Shown here: in pieces, positions 18,320 to 26,738 of the stretch
How the letters are laid out: every line of letters starts with the position of its first letter
How positions within the stretch are numbered: the first letter of the stretch is position 1
Origin: Arachnia propionica
GTDB lineage: Bacteria > Actinomycetota > Actinomycetes > Propionibacteriales > Propionibacteriaceae
NCBI RefSeq assembly: GCF_003859805.1
Contig: NZ_RQZG01000009.1
Coordinates: forward strand, 61,909-125,908
Direction: 5' to 3'
Length of the DNA stretch: 64,000 nt
Notes under the pieces: model-generated
Databases searched by the model: none
What the model was told of the DNA's origin: nothing
The model's input: the letters and a program-made list of their open reading frames with translations, nothing else
Program-made: the position numbers and the translations under genes

Positions 18320-18353
18320 CGACGGCTGCCCGGAAAGATCCGGACAGCCGTCG
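18320..18353 (-). terminator. Hairpin terminator downstream of the 18372-19025 gene
   Basis: CGACGGCTGCCCGGA and TCCGGACAGCCGTCG form a 15-bp stem with one mismatch around an AAGA loop. It lies 19 bp past the stop codon of the leftward gene and is followed on that strand by only a short T run (CGCGTTTCC). Confidence 0.7.
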
Positions 18354-18371
18354 TGATGAGGCGGTGTGGGT

Positions 18372-19025
18372 CTACTTCTTCCACTGCTTTGCTGCTGGGC
18401 TCAGCATGAGGAAGATGGTGGTACCGGCCAGACCGTAGCCGATGATGAGGCCCAGGATGTTGGCACCGTTGAGTTCCCCGACCAGCATCAGGGTGATCAC
18501 GAGTCCCAGTGTGACGCAGGCCGCCTGTGCGATGCCTGCGCCCAGCAGAACACCGTACCCCTTGCCCTTGAGGAAGGTGATGCCGCTCGCCAGGAGCGCC
18601 ACGGCGGTGAGGAAGGTTCCGAAGGCGTGGATGTAGCCCAGGATGAGGATCGGGCCGAGATCCGCGGATCCCGTCACGAAGTCTGCGCCTGAGACCACGG
18701 CGATGCTGAAGAAACCGGCGATGATGCCGAGGCTACCGCTGATGATGCCGAGCACCGACGCCCCCGTCGCGGCACCCGGGCGCTGCGGGGCAGCTGGCTG
18801 CCCATAGCCCTGGGGAAGATATCCACCGGGCTGCCCATAGCCCTGAGGAGCGTACCCACCGGGCTGCCCGTAGCCCTGCTGGGCATGGGCGCCGTGCTGG
18901 GGCGGGTAGGGGCCGGGTGGGGTCATACCGCCATGCTGTGGGGCGACGAACCCCTGGCTCTGGGGCGGGTGGCCCAGCGACGGCTGATATCCGGGTTGCT
19001 GGCCGGACGGGTACGGTTCGCTCAT
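18372..19025 (-). CDS. Gly/Pro/Gln/Tyr-repeat membrane protein (DUF4190-like), paralogue 2
   Basis: A 217-residue protein. Residues 1-85 form a low-complexity head with repeated GYGQPGGY(A/L)PQ units, rich in Pro, Gln, Gly and Tyr. Four hydrophobic helices follow, beginning ATGASVLGIISGSLGIIAGF. It ends with a short basic tail (AAKQWKK). It is a tandem paralogue of the next gene downstream (17598-18155). The ATG at 19025 has GAAAGGTCC upstream; the long upstream extension is not protein-like. Such repeat-headed proteins may scaffold at the envelope; this is inference. Confidence 0.75.
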   Translation of the reverse strand: MSEPYPSGQQPGYQPSLGHPPQSQGFVAPQHGGMTPPGPYPPQHGAHAQQGYGQPGGYAPQGYGQPGGYLPQGYGQPAAPQRPGAATGASVLGIISGSLGIIAGFFSIAVVSGADFVTGSADLGPILILGYIHAFGTFLTAVALLASGITFLKGKGYGVLLGAGIAQAACVTLGLVITLMLVGELNGANILGLIIGYGLAGTTIFLMLSPAAKQWKK

Positions 19026-20166
19026 GTGGGGACCTTTCTGACAAGCTTCATCCCAGAGCATAGAAGCTACTCCACGGAAGGTTCGCATCTGTCCCGGTGA
19101 CGTCGACGTGATCGGGAACTGCTGGTGTCTCCGCTCCGTCGAACCAGAAATGTGACGAGCAACCCCGTTCTCGACCCGACCTCCTGCACCATGCGCCAGA
19201 GGCCTGGGCCGTGAGGCAGGGATGAGCATTGCAGGCCCTCCTCTGACCTGGGTTGGTGCCTCTTCGGTGCCCCTGGTGCCAGTGGCCCAATGCCGGGGAA
19301 GGCAGGTGATTTCGTCATGACTCGCGTGGTCAGCCGCGGGACACTCCCGGACCCGACGAGGCGCTGTCACGCACACCACCGGAATGGCCTTCCAACGTCA
19401 TCCTGCGCTTCCGCACAAAACACAATGAGGTTCTTCCTCACCGCATGAAGTGCAGATCCTCGGTCCGCATCACCGAATCAGGTGGACGAGCCTGCGAGAG
19501 GACCCGTGTCGGGACGACCCGGACCATGCGCAGGAACTCAGACCCAGACCACCACACCACGGACCCCGGCTCCCGGGCACCAGCCAGACCAGAGGTCTCG
19601 ACTGTCAGTCCACAGACGTCCCTCGGCTCGACCAGCGAGGTGTCCGCACCGAGCACGGCGGACGGGCCTGCACGACCCCTCATGTCGAGATGCCATCAGC
19701 TTGAGCAGGAATCCGGCCCAGACCAACGCCGCTGGGTGCAGGCCCCAGCACAGGCCACCAGAGGTCTCGACTGTCAGTCCACAGACGTCCCTCAGCTCGA
19801 CCAGCATCGGGAGAGGGGCTCAGCACTCCTGCAGTCGCCCGGACCTCCGCACGACCAACGGGACGAAGGAGCCAAGCTCTCTACACACCCCGCTGGTCGC
19901 ATCGAGGCCCAGTCACCACGGACAGCCCCGTGCAGGACCTCGAACCCGGCTCACGACTCGGACTCGAGGCCTGATCCCCTGAGTCCGGACCGCTCAGAAG
20001 AGAGGCCTCCACCGAGGCTCTGCTGCCCTCAGAATCGCTCTGAGACAAAATCCCTTGTCACAGACCTGAGAGTCAACCTTGCACGACCTCCTCACCTCCA
20101 TCAGCCCACCGTTCAGCGCTTTGTCGACAAAACGTTGAACAGCTATGGCGTCTTGGAGCTGAAGGT
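19026..20166. other. Gene-free 1.1-kb region downstream of parB
   Basis: I find no convincing gene on either strand. The frames that are open are not supported by start sites or by protein-like composition. The region contains a duplicated segment at about 19531-19806 and lies between the membrane-protein gene and the convergent-side end of parB. Confidence 0.6.
19531..19806. repeat. Tandem duplication with about 169-bp period
   Basis: A 49-base segment beginning ACCAGAGGTCTCGACTGTCA occurs at 19588-19636 and again at 19757-19805 with a single difference (CTCGGCTCG against CTCAGCTCG). Upstream of each copy the sequences are also related (GCAGGAA...CCCAGACCA), so the whole unit was duplicated and the left part diverged. 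Confidence 0.85.
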
Positions 20167-21075
20167 TCAGATCGTCCTGTGTTCCATGACCGCGAGGATG
20201 CGCTCCAGGTCGTCACCCGTCGCGAACTCGATGGTGATCTTGCCCTTGCTCCGACCAATGGCCACCTTGACCCGGGTGTCGAAGTGGTCCGAGAGGCGCT
20301 GCGCGACCGCAGCCTCGCGCTCAGACGGAAGACGCCGTACCTTGGTCACCGGCTCTTCCTCCGGTGCACCATCGGAATCCCCCAACCGCACGATCTCCTC
20401 GGTGCTCCTCACCGAAAGACCTTCCGCGATGATCCGCTCAGCCAATCGCTCCTGCGCGGTGGGTGAGCTGAGTCCCAGCAGTGCGCGGGCGTGCCCAGCG
20501 GACAGCACACCGGCGGCAACCTTGGTCTGCACCGTCGGGGGAAGATTCAACAGCCGCAGCGTGTTGGAGATCTGTGGTCTGCTTCGGTGGATCCGCTGCG
20601 ACAGCTCCTCCTTGGAGCAGTCGAAATCCGTCAGCAGCTGCTGGTAGGCCAGGGCCTCCTCGAGCGGGTTGAGGTTGGCACGATGCAGGTTCTCCAGCAG
20701 GGCATCACGCAGCAGCGCGTCGTCCTCCGTACCCCGGACGATGGCTGGAATGGTCTTCTTCCTGGCGAGTTTCGACGCCCGGAAGCGCCGTTCACCCATG
20801 ATGAGTTCATACCCGGCCTCGACTTCACGTACAACGACGGGTTGCAGCACACCGAATTCCTTGATGGAAGCAGACAGCTCCGCCAGGTCGTCCTCATCGA
20901 AGACACTGCGGGGTTGCCGCGGGTTCGGCGTGATCTTCTCAAGCGGAATCTCCATGAAATAGGAGCCGTCCTTGAGCTTCTGGCTTGGTTGTGTGCTGTC
21001 GTTCTCCGTGTTGTCCGTGCGGGCAAAGAGGTCCCCGAGCCCCTTGCCGAGCCCCTGGTGCGCTTTCGCCATCAT
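20167..21075 (-). CDS. parB: Chromosome-partitioning protein ParB
   Basis: A 302-residue ParB. It opens with [11 protein letters not shown], then the CTP-binding ParB/Srx domain with NPRQPR, GERRFRA (94-100) and ENLHR (128-132), followed by the HTH that reads parS (about 155-175) and a C-terminal dimer domain ([19 protein letters not shown]). ParB loads at parS and slides as a CTP-gated clamp to form the segregation complex. The ATG overlaps the parA stop, so parA-parB is one operon. The parS sites lie upstream, from 21988 to 24370. Confidence 0.97.
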   Translation of the reverse strand: MMAKAHQGLGKGLGDLFARTDNTENDSTQPSQKLKDGSYFMEIPLEKITPNPRQPRSVFDEDDLAELSASIKEFGVLQPVVVREVEAGYELIMGERRFRASKLARKKTIPAIVRGTEDDALLRDALLENLHRANLNPLEEALAYQQLLTDFDCSKEELSQRIHRSRPQISNTLRLLNLPPTVQTKVAAGVLSAGHARALLGLSSPTAQERLAERIIAEGLSVRSTEEIVRLGDSDGAPEEEPVTKVRRLPSEREAAVAQRLSDHFDTRVKVAIGRSKGKITIEFATGDDLERILAVMEHRTI

Positions 21076-22076
21076 CGACTCCCCTCAGTCACTGCGCGCT
21101 GTGCGATCTCCTCCGCTGCCTTCTGGTAGGCCTGAGCCCCGGAGGACTTGGGCTGATACGTGATGACGCTCTGCCCGTAGCTGGGGGCTTCTGCGATGCG
21201 CACCGACCGCGGAATCTCGACGTCCAGCGTCTGCGTGGGGAAGTGGGTACGGATTTCACGTGCCACCTCGGAGGCGAGATTGGTGCGGTTGTCGTACATG
21301 GTGAGCAGCACCGTGCTGAGTTCCAGACCGTCGTTGAGGTTCCCCTTGACCCGCTGGATGGTGCGGATCAGCTGCGCGACACCCTCCAACGCGTAGTACT
21401 CGCACTGGATGGGCACCAGGATCTCATTGGAGGCCACCAGCGCATTCAGTGTGAGCAGGCCCAACGACGGCGGGCAGTCGAAGAAGACGTAATCCACGTC
21501 CGAATTCGCGATGTAGCTGGCCACAGCCTTCTTCATCATGGCCTCACGACCAGCCACGTTCACCAGTTCCAGTTCGGCCGTCGCCAGTTCGATGGCCGCC
21601 GGGAGCACATGGAGATTCGGGGAATGTGGTGATCGCTGCGCCAGATCCTCGATCTTGGCGTTCTGGAGCAGCACCTCATAGGCGCCAGGAGTCCCGGGAT
21701 CGTGGTCGATTCCGAGTGCCGTCGAGGCATTTCCTTGTGGGTCCGTGTCGATCACCAGGACATTCAGCCCACCGAAGGCCAACGCGGAGGCCACGTTCAC
21801 CGTCGTGGTGGTCTTCCCGACCCCACCCTTCTGGTTGGCAACGACGAAGACACGCGGCCTGTCGGGGCGAGGAAGCGTCAGTGGCGGCCCCTCGTCGTAC
21901 TCCACGCCGTACTCGTCGACGTAGTCCCAAGCCTCCTCATCGTCGTCAAGGCGTGCTCTGCGCGGGCCGACAGAAGTCTGGATCACCGTTTCACGTGAAA
22001 CGTTCTCGTGGCGCTTCCACGGCTCCTCCGGCTCGGGCTGGGGCTGTGAGCGCCGCTTCCGAAAGAACAATCCCAT
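21072..22076 (-). CDS. parA: Chromosome-partitioning ATPase ParA
   Basis: A 334-residue ParA/Soj ATPase. Residues 76-90 contain the deviant Walker A motif ([10 protein letters not shown]), and [10 protein letters not shown] and FFDCPPSLG follow. It binds DNA non-specifically in the ATP form and moves ParB-parS complexes. The ATG at 22076 is preceded by a strong GAAGGAGGAG. The N-terminal extension of about 70 residues contains NVSRET (25-30), which is encoded by a perfect parS site (21988-22001). A second parS site lies about 62 bp before the start, so ParB could influence this promoter. Confidence 0.97.
   Translation of the reverse strand: MGLFFRKRRSQPQPEPEEPWKRHENVSRETVIQTSVGPRRARLDDDEEAWDYVDEYGVEYDEGPPLTLPRPDRPRVFVVANQKGGVGKTTTTVNVASALAFGGLNVLVIDTDPQGNASTALGIDHDPGTPGAYEVLLQNAKIEDLAQRSPHSPNLHVLPAAIELATAELELVNVAGREAMMKKAVASYIANSDVDYVFFDCPPSLGLLTLNALVASNEILVPIQCEYYALEGVAQLIRTIQRVKGNLNDGLELSTVLLTMYDNRTNLASEVAREIRTHFPTQTLDVEIPRSVRIAEAPSYGQSVITYQPKSSGAQAYQKAAEEIAQRAVTEGSR
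21988..22001. promoter_or_regulatory. parS: parS site 1 (inside parA)
   Basis: GTTTCACGTGAAAC, a perfect 14-bp palindrome and exact match to the parS core. Flanking C and G extend it to a 16-bp palindrome. It encodes VSRET in the ParA N-terminal extension. Confidence 0.97.
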
Positions 22077-22137
22077 GTCTCCTCCTTCGACACAAGACAC
22101 TGTATGCCTCACAAAAGCCCCCCGCACCTTTCAGAGC

Positions 22138-22151
22138 GTTTCACGTGAAAC
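22138..22151. promoter_or_regulatory. parS: parS site 2 (upstream of parA)
   Basis: Exact GTTTCACGTGAAAC flanked by C and G, 62 bp before the parA start codon and thus likely within or near the parA promoter. Confidence 0.95.
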
Positions 22152-22278
22152 GTGACCAGAATTCTGGCCACACGGATGACTCCCTGGTGACGATTGGAGG
22201 AGCTCCACCCCTCTTTGGACCAGACATCGTAGGCGTCGTCCGACACAAGGCACCGCCTCGAGCATCTGTTGGAGAGGC

Positions 22279-22292
22279 GTTTCACGTGAAAC
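22279..22292. promoter_or_regulatory. parS: parS site 3
   Basis: Exact GTTTCACGTGAAAC flanked by C and G, 141 bp from site 2. Confidence 0.95.
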
Positions 22293-22500
22293 GGCATCAT
22301 CCATTCCTGCTGCCGATCCGCTCCATCCCACAGGGTCTGGGGCGGGCCTCTGCGAACCCTCTCCCTCGATCTGTCAGGGAACATGTGCTTCAAACACGGT
22401 GTCAACGCCCGTCGTGAGCATGCAAGGCGTATCGTGTGCTGCACCGATCGGCTCACCCAGTAGCCGGACAGATGAACACCGTCCGTTGGACTCATGCTCC

Positions 22501-22514
22501 GTTTCACGTGAAAC
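22501..22514. promoter_or_regulatory. parS: parS site 4
   Basis: Exact GTTTCACGTGAAAC flanked by C and G, 222 bp from site 3 and 10 bp before a DnaA-box-like TTGTCCACA. Confidence 0.95.
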
Positions 22515-22523
22515 GTCAGCGCG

Positions 22524-22585
22524 TTGTCCACAACCACCCTTACCGAGCAATGTCTCAGACAGAGTTGTCCCCACAATGTGGACAA
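22524..22585. promoter_or_regulatory. Two DnaA-box-like sequences beside parS site 4
   Basis: TTGTCCACA at 22524-22532 and TGTGGACAA (reverse orientation) at 22577-22585 both match the actinobacterial DnaA-box consensus exactly. The second is the right half of an inverted repeat, TTGTCC...GGACAA. They lie about 6 kb from oriC. Confidence 0.55.
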
Positions 22586-23165
22586 GTTGCGACGGTTCTG
22601 TTGATCACTGTCGTGTGGCGCGCCTCCTCTGGGGCTCCATCCACGAGAGCCAGATCGAATCTTCGTCCCACTGCTCACGCCGAAAGCACCGCGCCCGGCA
22701 GTGAGACCTCCCACGAGTTCCCTGTAACTCATCACCAGGGTCTCGGACACGGACAGCTCGCTGGCCCTTTCACTCCGACATGAACGGCCGAAGCCACGTG
22801 AACAATGGCACTGATCCTTCACAGTGAATCCGACGCGACATCATCCGCCAGAACTCAGCCACACCGCTGGCTCAGCCGAGACCAGAGATTTCCGGGCAGG
22901 ACAGGTCGGGCAGTCATGACCGTTCCCCTTGTCACGAGTCATGCCGAACAGCTGAAGGCTCAACGGTAGGGCCAACACCAGGTCCTCTCAGTCAGTTCAC
23001 CGACGGAATCATCGACGTCACGGTCTCGGAGTTGAACATGCAGGTCAGGGCAGCAGCGGACAACCATTCAGACCTGACCCTGGGCTCAGCGACGCTCATG
23101 GGGCACCGCAGCTTCTGGAGCTCCTGCCGCCTCGCACAAGGTCATGTCCATGAGCTCATCATCCG

Positions 23166-23199
23166 GATCCCTTCCGTTTCACGTGAAACGGAAGGGATC
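23166..23199. repeat. 34-bp perfect palindrome centred on parS site 5
   Basis: From 23166 (GATCCCTTCC...) to 23199 (...GGAAGGGATC) the sequence equals its own reverse complement at every position. The parS core GTTTCACGTGAAAC lies at its centre, 23176-23189. The symmetry breaks only at the G on either side. Confidence 0.95.
23176..23189. promoter_or_regulatory. parS: parS site 5
   Basis: Exact GTTTCACGTGAAAC at the centre of the 34-bp palindrome, 675 bp from site 4. Confidence 0.95.
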
Positions 23200-23797
23200 G
23201 TCCATTCAGCTGACCGCTCCACGGTCACGGAGAAATCGCAGCAGACATTCAGCAGCCGTCGTTCTCGTGTTCCCGCATCAGACAGCGGGCAGCGTGGGCG
23301 ATGACCCGGGTCATGACCTGCTTCCGGTTCCTTGCGCTTTCGACGGGTCTCAACTCCTGCTCTCTGTACGAACTCCGTCCGAAGTCGGTCAACGACCTGT
23401 GGTGCATCACTGAACCCTTCCTGTGGGGATCATTCATGAGCGCCAGATCGCAACTCCTTCCCACTGCTGACACCGTAGGCACCCAGCACCGCACCGTGAG
23501 AGCTCCGGACCATCTCTGCTGGAACTCATCCCCGGCTCTCGACACCTCGACACCGCCTGCTCGCTGCCGCATCGCGGTCCGGCGTGAGCAGCAGTGAAGC
23601 AAGACCTTGCGAAGAGTTTTCAGCAGATTTGGGCTTGTTCTCCCCAGCTTTTGAGCCTGTAGCAACGCGATCAGCAGTTGTTTCTCCACAGCTGAAGGGT
23701 CATCCCTGTCGATCACCTCGGGCTCAGCCCCAGAGGTGGACTCAGGGAGGACCTCCGTTGAGCGGCTCACACCGCATCTGGAAGCTCACAGGTGTCC

Positions 23798-23811
23798 GTT
23801 TCACGTGAAAC
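23798..23811. promoter_or_regulatory. parS: parS site 6
   Basis: Exact GTTTCACGTGAAAC flanked by C and G, 622 bp from site 5. Confidence 0.95.
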
Positions 23812-24356
23812 GAACCCACGCGAACCCTCAGCCACAACCGTGCTGCACGACAGCGCCATGGCGAGTGGTTCTGTGGCCTGTTCGGCGGTCTGTTCGTCCA
23901 CGGACCACGAACACTGGCGGGCGACCGGGCCAAGACCAGCAGGATGCGTCGCGAGGAACCCGTGCGAGGACTCGACGGTCGGGCCCTGGATCCCCTCGGT
24001 GTGAAGAGCAAGATCCTCTGTCCTGAGCAAGCCCTCGTGTGTCTGGGTACTGCGCTCACCCATGTCCAACCGGCTCAGCACCACTCTCTGCCGCTCATGG
24101 AGGTTCTGGTAGGTGCCGCATCGAATCCCGGAGAGACGCGCTGACCCCGCCATCAATCCACGAGTGGATCTGGTGCACACGACCTCTCGGCTGTCTGATC
24201 CTGGAGGTCCTCCACCTGACACAGGATGAGAGGCGACTCAGAGGTCTGACCGAGCCGTGGACCCGCGGTGAAGTCACAGTCGGCCACAACAGCTGATGAC
24301 ACGCTCCCCACCAAGGTCAGTGGTTCTGACTGCACCATGTGCAGATGTAATCTCCC

Positions 24357-24370
24357 GTTTCACGTGAAAC
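24357..24370. promoter_or_regulatory. parS: parS site 7
   Basis: Exact GTTTCACGTGAAAC flanked by C and G, 559 bp from site 6. It is the last perfect copy I find in the window. Confidence 0.95.
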
Positions 24371-25569
24371 GGCATCCTCCAAGTGACATGGCTTGAAGCA
24401 GTATGGCAGGGCGAACTGTGCCGATTCGGAGGTTCAGCGTGCATCGCCCCTTGTCGCGACGATGCTGCAGGAGGGTCAGTGACGACATCCGGTGGGAGCA
24501 CCTGATCACTCGCAAGGCGTCCGCAGCCCATGACAACACTGCCCGACGAAGGTGAGACGACGCTGTGGCGGCAGCGAGACGACGTCCGCGCACAACTCCT
24601 GTTCCGATCAACCAGGAGGTCACTCATCACGTGATCGCGATGTGTCCTGGCCAAGGAGGTGACCGAACCGCCCTGATCTCTCATGTCGTGCCACAGAGTT
24701 GTGGGGCATGTCCTGGAACATCACACTGCTCGACGTGTCTGCCATGGTGTGACAGTGGGAACACCCGCGACTTCACGGCCGTCTGCGCACCTGCATGGAT
24801 CCCAGCACCTCGGTGACAAGCAGACCTCACGGTATGTCGAAAAAGCGACATGATGACATAGCATTTTCAAGCTTCAGTTGAAGGGATCACTGACCACCCA
24901 TGTTCACACTGGTCACGCCGAACCTCGAGCGAGGCGGGTCCGTGGCGAGGCGAGAGATGCCCCCCCGCAGAAGGTCTGAGGTCACCTGGGTTGCCTCGCT
25001 CCTGGTCATGAACCCGGCTCGACCAGTGGAGAGGTGATGAAACATCCTCTGACAAGGTGTTCGACCACGCAGAATGCGGAACACCCAATGATTGTCGACA
25101 TACTGATTTACAAACTCAACGACTTACAGGTTCAAGGTCATGTCGGGATGCTACCCCACAGCTGACCATGGGACAGAGGTCGGGAGGGTTGTTCCGCGGT
25201 CCGGCCTGCACACCGGATCACGAGGACAACGAGCAGCCCGGTCGGGACCAGAGATCGTGTCCCCGGGCAGCCCTCACCGGGGCTCGCCGATCAGGCGCCT
25301 CGTGCCCTCGGTGTGAGCAACGGACCCCACATCCCGGACAGACCACTGTGACACAGCTTGTGACCCAACTCACCCCGGCCCTGGCCGACCACGAGCCCAC
25401 CACCACACCACCGGGATCGACCTCCAGGCTGTGACCACTGACCAGCGGCGCTGCGTGATCGAGACCAGTCACACGGTCCCGGGAGCCTCCGGGGTGGACG
25501 TCACGGAGTCTCGACGTGCTCGTCGCACACGCTCCGGGGTGAGGGTGCACCAGCCGGGAGCCTGACCAC

Positions 25570-26214
25570 TCAGGCAGACCGGACCAGGACCGCCCTCGTG
25601 CCCTCCGTCATCGCCGCAGCACGGATCTCCAACACCTCCGCGACGAGACCACGCTTGCGCAGCAGCGTCGACGCGGCCTCGATCTCCTCCTCCGCCGAGA
25701 CCCCCTTGAGCGCCAGGAGTTCACCCTCGGGCAGGAACAGCGGTGTGGTCCACCTCACCAGCTTCTCCAGCGACGCCACCGCCCGGCAGGTCACGACGTC
25801 GAAGACCTCCTTGACCTCCTCCGCCCGCGCCCGGAGCACCGTCACCCGTTCACCCAGCGCCAACTCCTCGACGGCGAGTTCCAGGAAAGTGGCACGACGC
25901 AGCAGCGGCTCGATCAAGGTGACCCGCAGATCCGGACGCACCAGGGCGAGGGGCAGCCCGGGCAACCCTGCCCCGGACCCCACGTCGGCGACGTCCAACC
26001 CGGAGGCGATGACATCACTGAGTGCCAACGAGTTGGACAGATGCCTGCCCCAGACGCGGTCACCCTCCCGCGGCCCCAGCAGACCCCACTCGATGCCCCT
26101 GCCCCGCAGGATCTCCGCGTAGCTGTCGAGCCCCGGCAGGGCCTGGGGAAAACGCTCGGCGAGGGCACCCCGCACCCGGTCCTCCGACCGATCAGCCTCA
26201 CCCGGGGGCACCAT
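25570..26214 (-). CDS. rsmG: 16S rRNA (guanine-527-N7)-methyltransferase
   Basis: A 214-residue RsmG/GidB. It has the early WGRHLSNSLAL segment, the AdoMet site DVGSGAGLPGLPLALVRPDL (about residues 76-95) and the later CRAVASLEKLVRW helix. It methylates N7 of G527 in 16S rRNA, and its loss often gives low-level streptomycin resistance. It belongs to the leftward cluster rpmH-rnpA-yidD-yidC-jag-rsmG. The start ATG 26214 lies 10 bp after the jag stop. Confidence 0.95.
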   Translation of the reverse strand: MVPPGEADRSEDRVRGALAERFPQALPGLDSYAEILRGRGIEWGLLGPREGDRVWGRHLSNSLALSDVIASGLDVADVGSGAGLPGLPLALVRPDLRVTLIEPLLRRATFLELAVEELALGERVTVLRARAEEVKEVFDVVTCRAVASLEKLVRWTTPLFLPEGELLALKGVSAEEEIEAASTLLRKRGLVAEVLEIRAAAMTEGTRAVLVRSA

Positions 26215-26224
26215 GGCGTGGTCC

Positions 26225-26695
26225 TCAGCCCTTCGAGACGACCACGCGACGGAACGGCGGCTCGCCCTCCGACTCGCTGCTCAGTCCGGCCGCCGCGACC
26301 TCGTCGTGGATGATCTTGCGCTCATAGGCGTTCAACGGCGCCATCCTCACCGCCTCACCGGTCTCCGTGACCTCGGCGATGGCGTCCTTCGCCAGCGCCA
26401 CCAGCTCCGCACGACGCCTGTCACGGAACCCTCCGACATCCAGGGTCAGCCTGGAGCGGTGCCCCTGCTCGGTCATCACGACCAGTCGACACAGCTCCTG
26501 CAGGGCATCCAGGACCTCACCGTCCTTGCCGATCAGACGGTCGTCGTCGGTGACGATGGCGATGTGCGCCCGGCCATTCGCGACGGAGTTCTCGATGTCC
26601 CCATCGAGATCCGCGATGTCCAGCAGCTCCTCCAGATAGTCGGCGACGAGGTCACCCTCACTCAGCAGGGCCTCGTTGTCGGTCTTCTCACTCAT
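26225..26695 (-). CDS. jag: Jag/KhpB RNA-binding protein (KH and R3H domains)
   Basis: A 156-residue protein of the Jag/EloR/KhpB family without the N-terminal Jag linker domain. A KH domain (DDRLIGKDGEVLDALQELC, about 55-73) is followed by an R3H domain (LNAYERKIIHDEVA, near 130). It binds RNA in the cytosol and in other bacteria affects cell elongation and division. The ATG 26695 starts MSEKTDNEAL; a longer upstream frame is an antisense of the yidC tail. Neighbours are yidC and rsmG, the usual order. Confidence 0.92.
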   Translation of the reverse strand: MSEKTDNEALLSEGDLVADYLEELLDIADLDGDIENSVANGRAHIAIVTDDDRLIGKDGEVLDALQELCRLVVMTEQGHRSRLTLDVGGFRDRRRAELVALAKDAIAEVTETGEAVRMAPLNAYERKIIHDEVAAAGLSSESEGEPPFRRVVVSKG

Positions 26696-26738
26696 GGTGA
26701 TCCCTCTTGAATCAGTGGTCCCCGACGGGACCGGAGAA

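Larger units (their letters stand above)
22077..25569. other. 3.5-kb gene-free centromere-like region with six parS sites
   Basis: Between parA and rsmG no gene is recognisable. The open frames on both strands give cysteine-, arginine- and serine-rich nonsense, without RBS support. The region holds six perfect parS sites, a 34-bp palindrome around one of them, two DnaA-box-like sequences near 22524-22585 and a diverged duplication (22630-22770 against 23420-23570). The equivalent interval in other actinobacteria is short, so this looks like an expanded partition locus. Confidence 0.75.

Noticed and set aside
21252..21266. ATTTCACGTGCCAC within parA as a parS site
   Set aside because: Only the left half matches the palindrome; it is coding sequence.
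22109..22822. 237-codon minus-strand frame in the parS tract
   Set aside because: The translation is rich in Cys, Arg and Ser without family motifs, it spans three parS palindromes that it merely translates as VSRET/FHVKR, and it has no convincing RBS.
24626..24635. ATCACGTGAT as an eighth parS site
   Set aside because: Only the central TCACGTGA matches; the outer GTT/AAC are lost, so ParB binding is unlikely at normal affinity.
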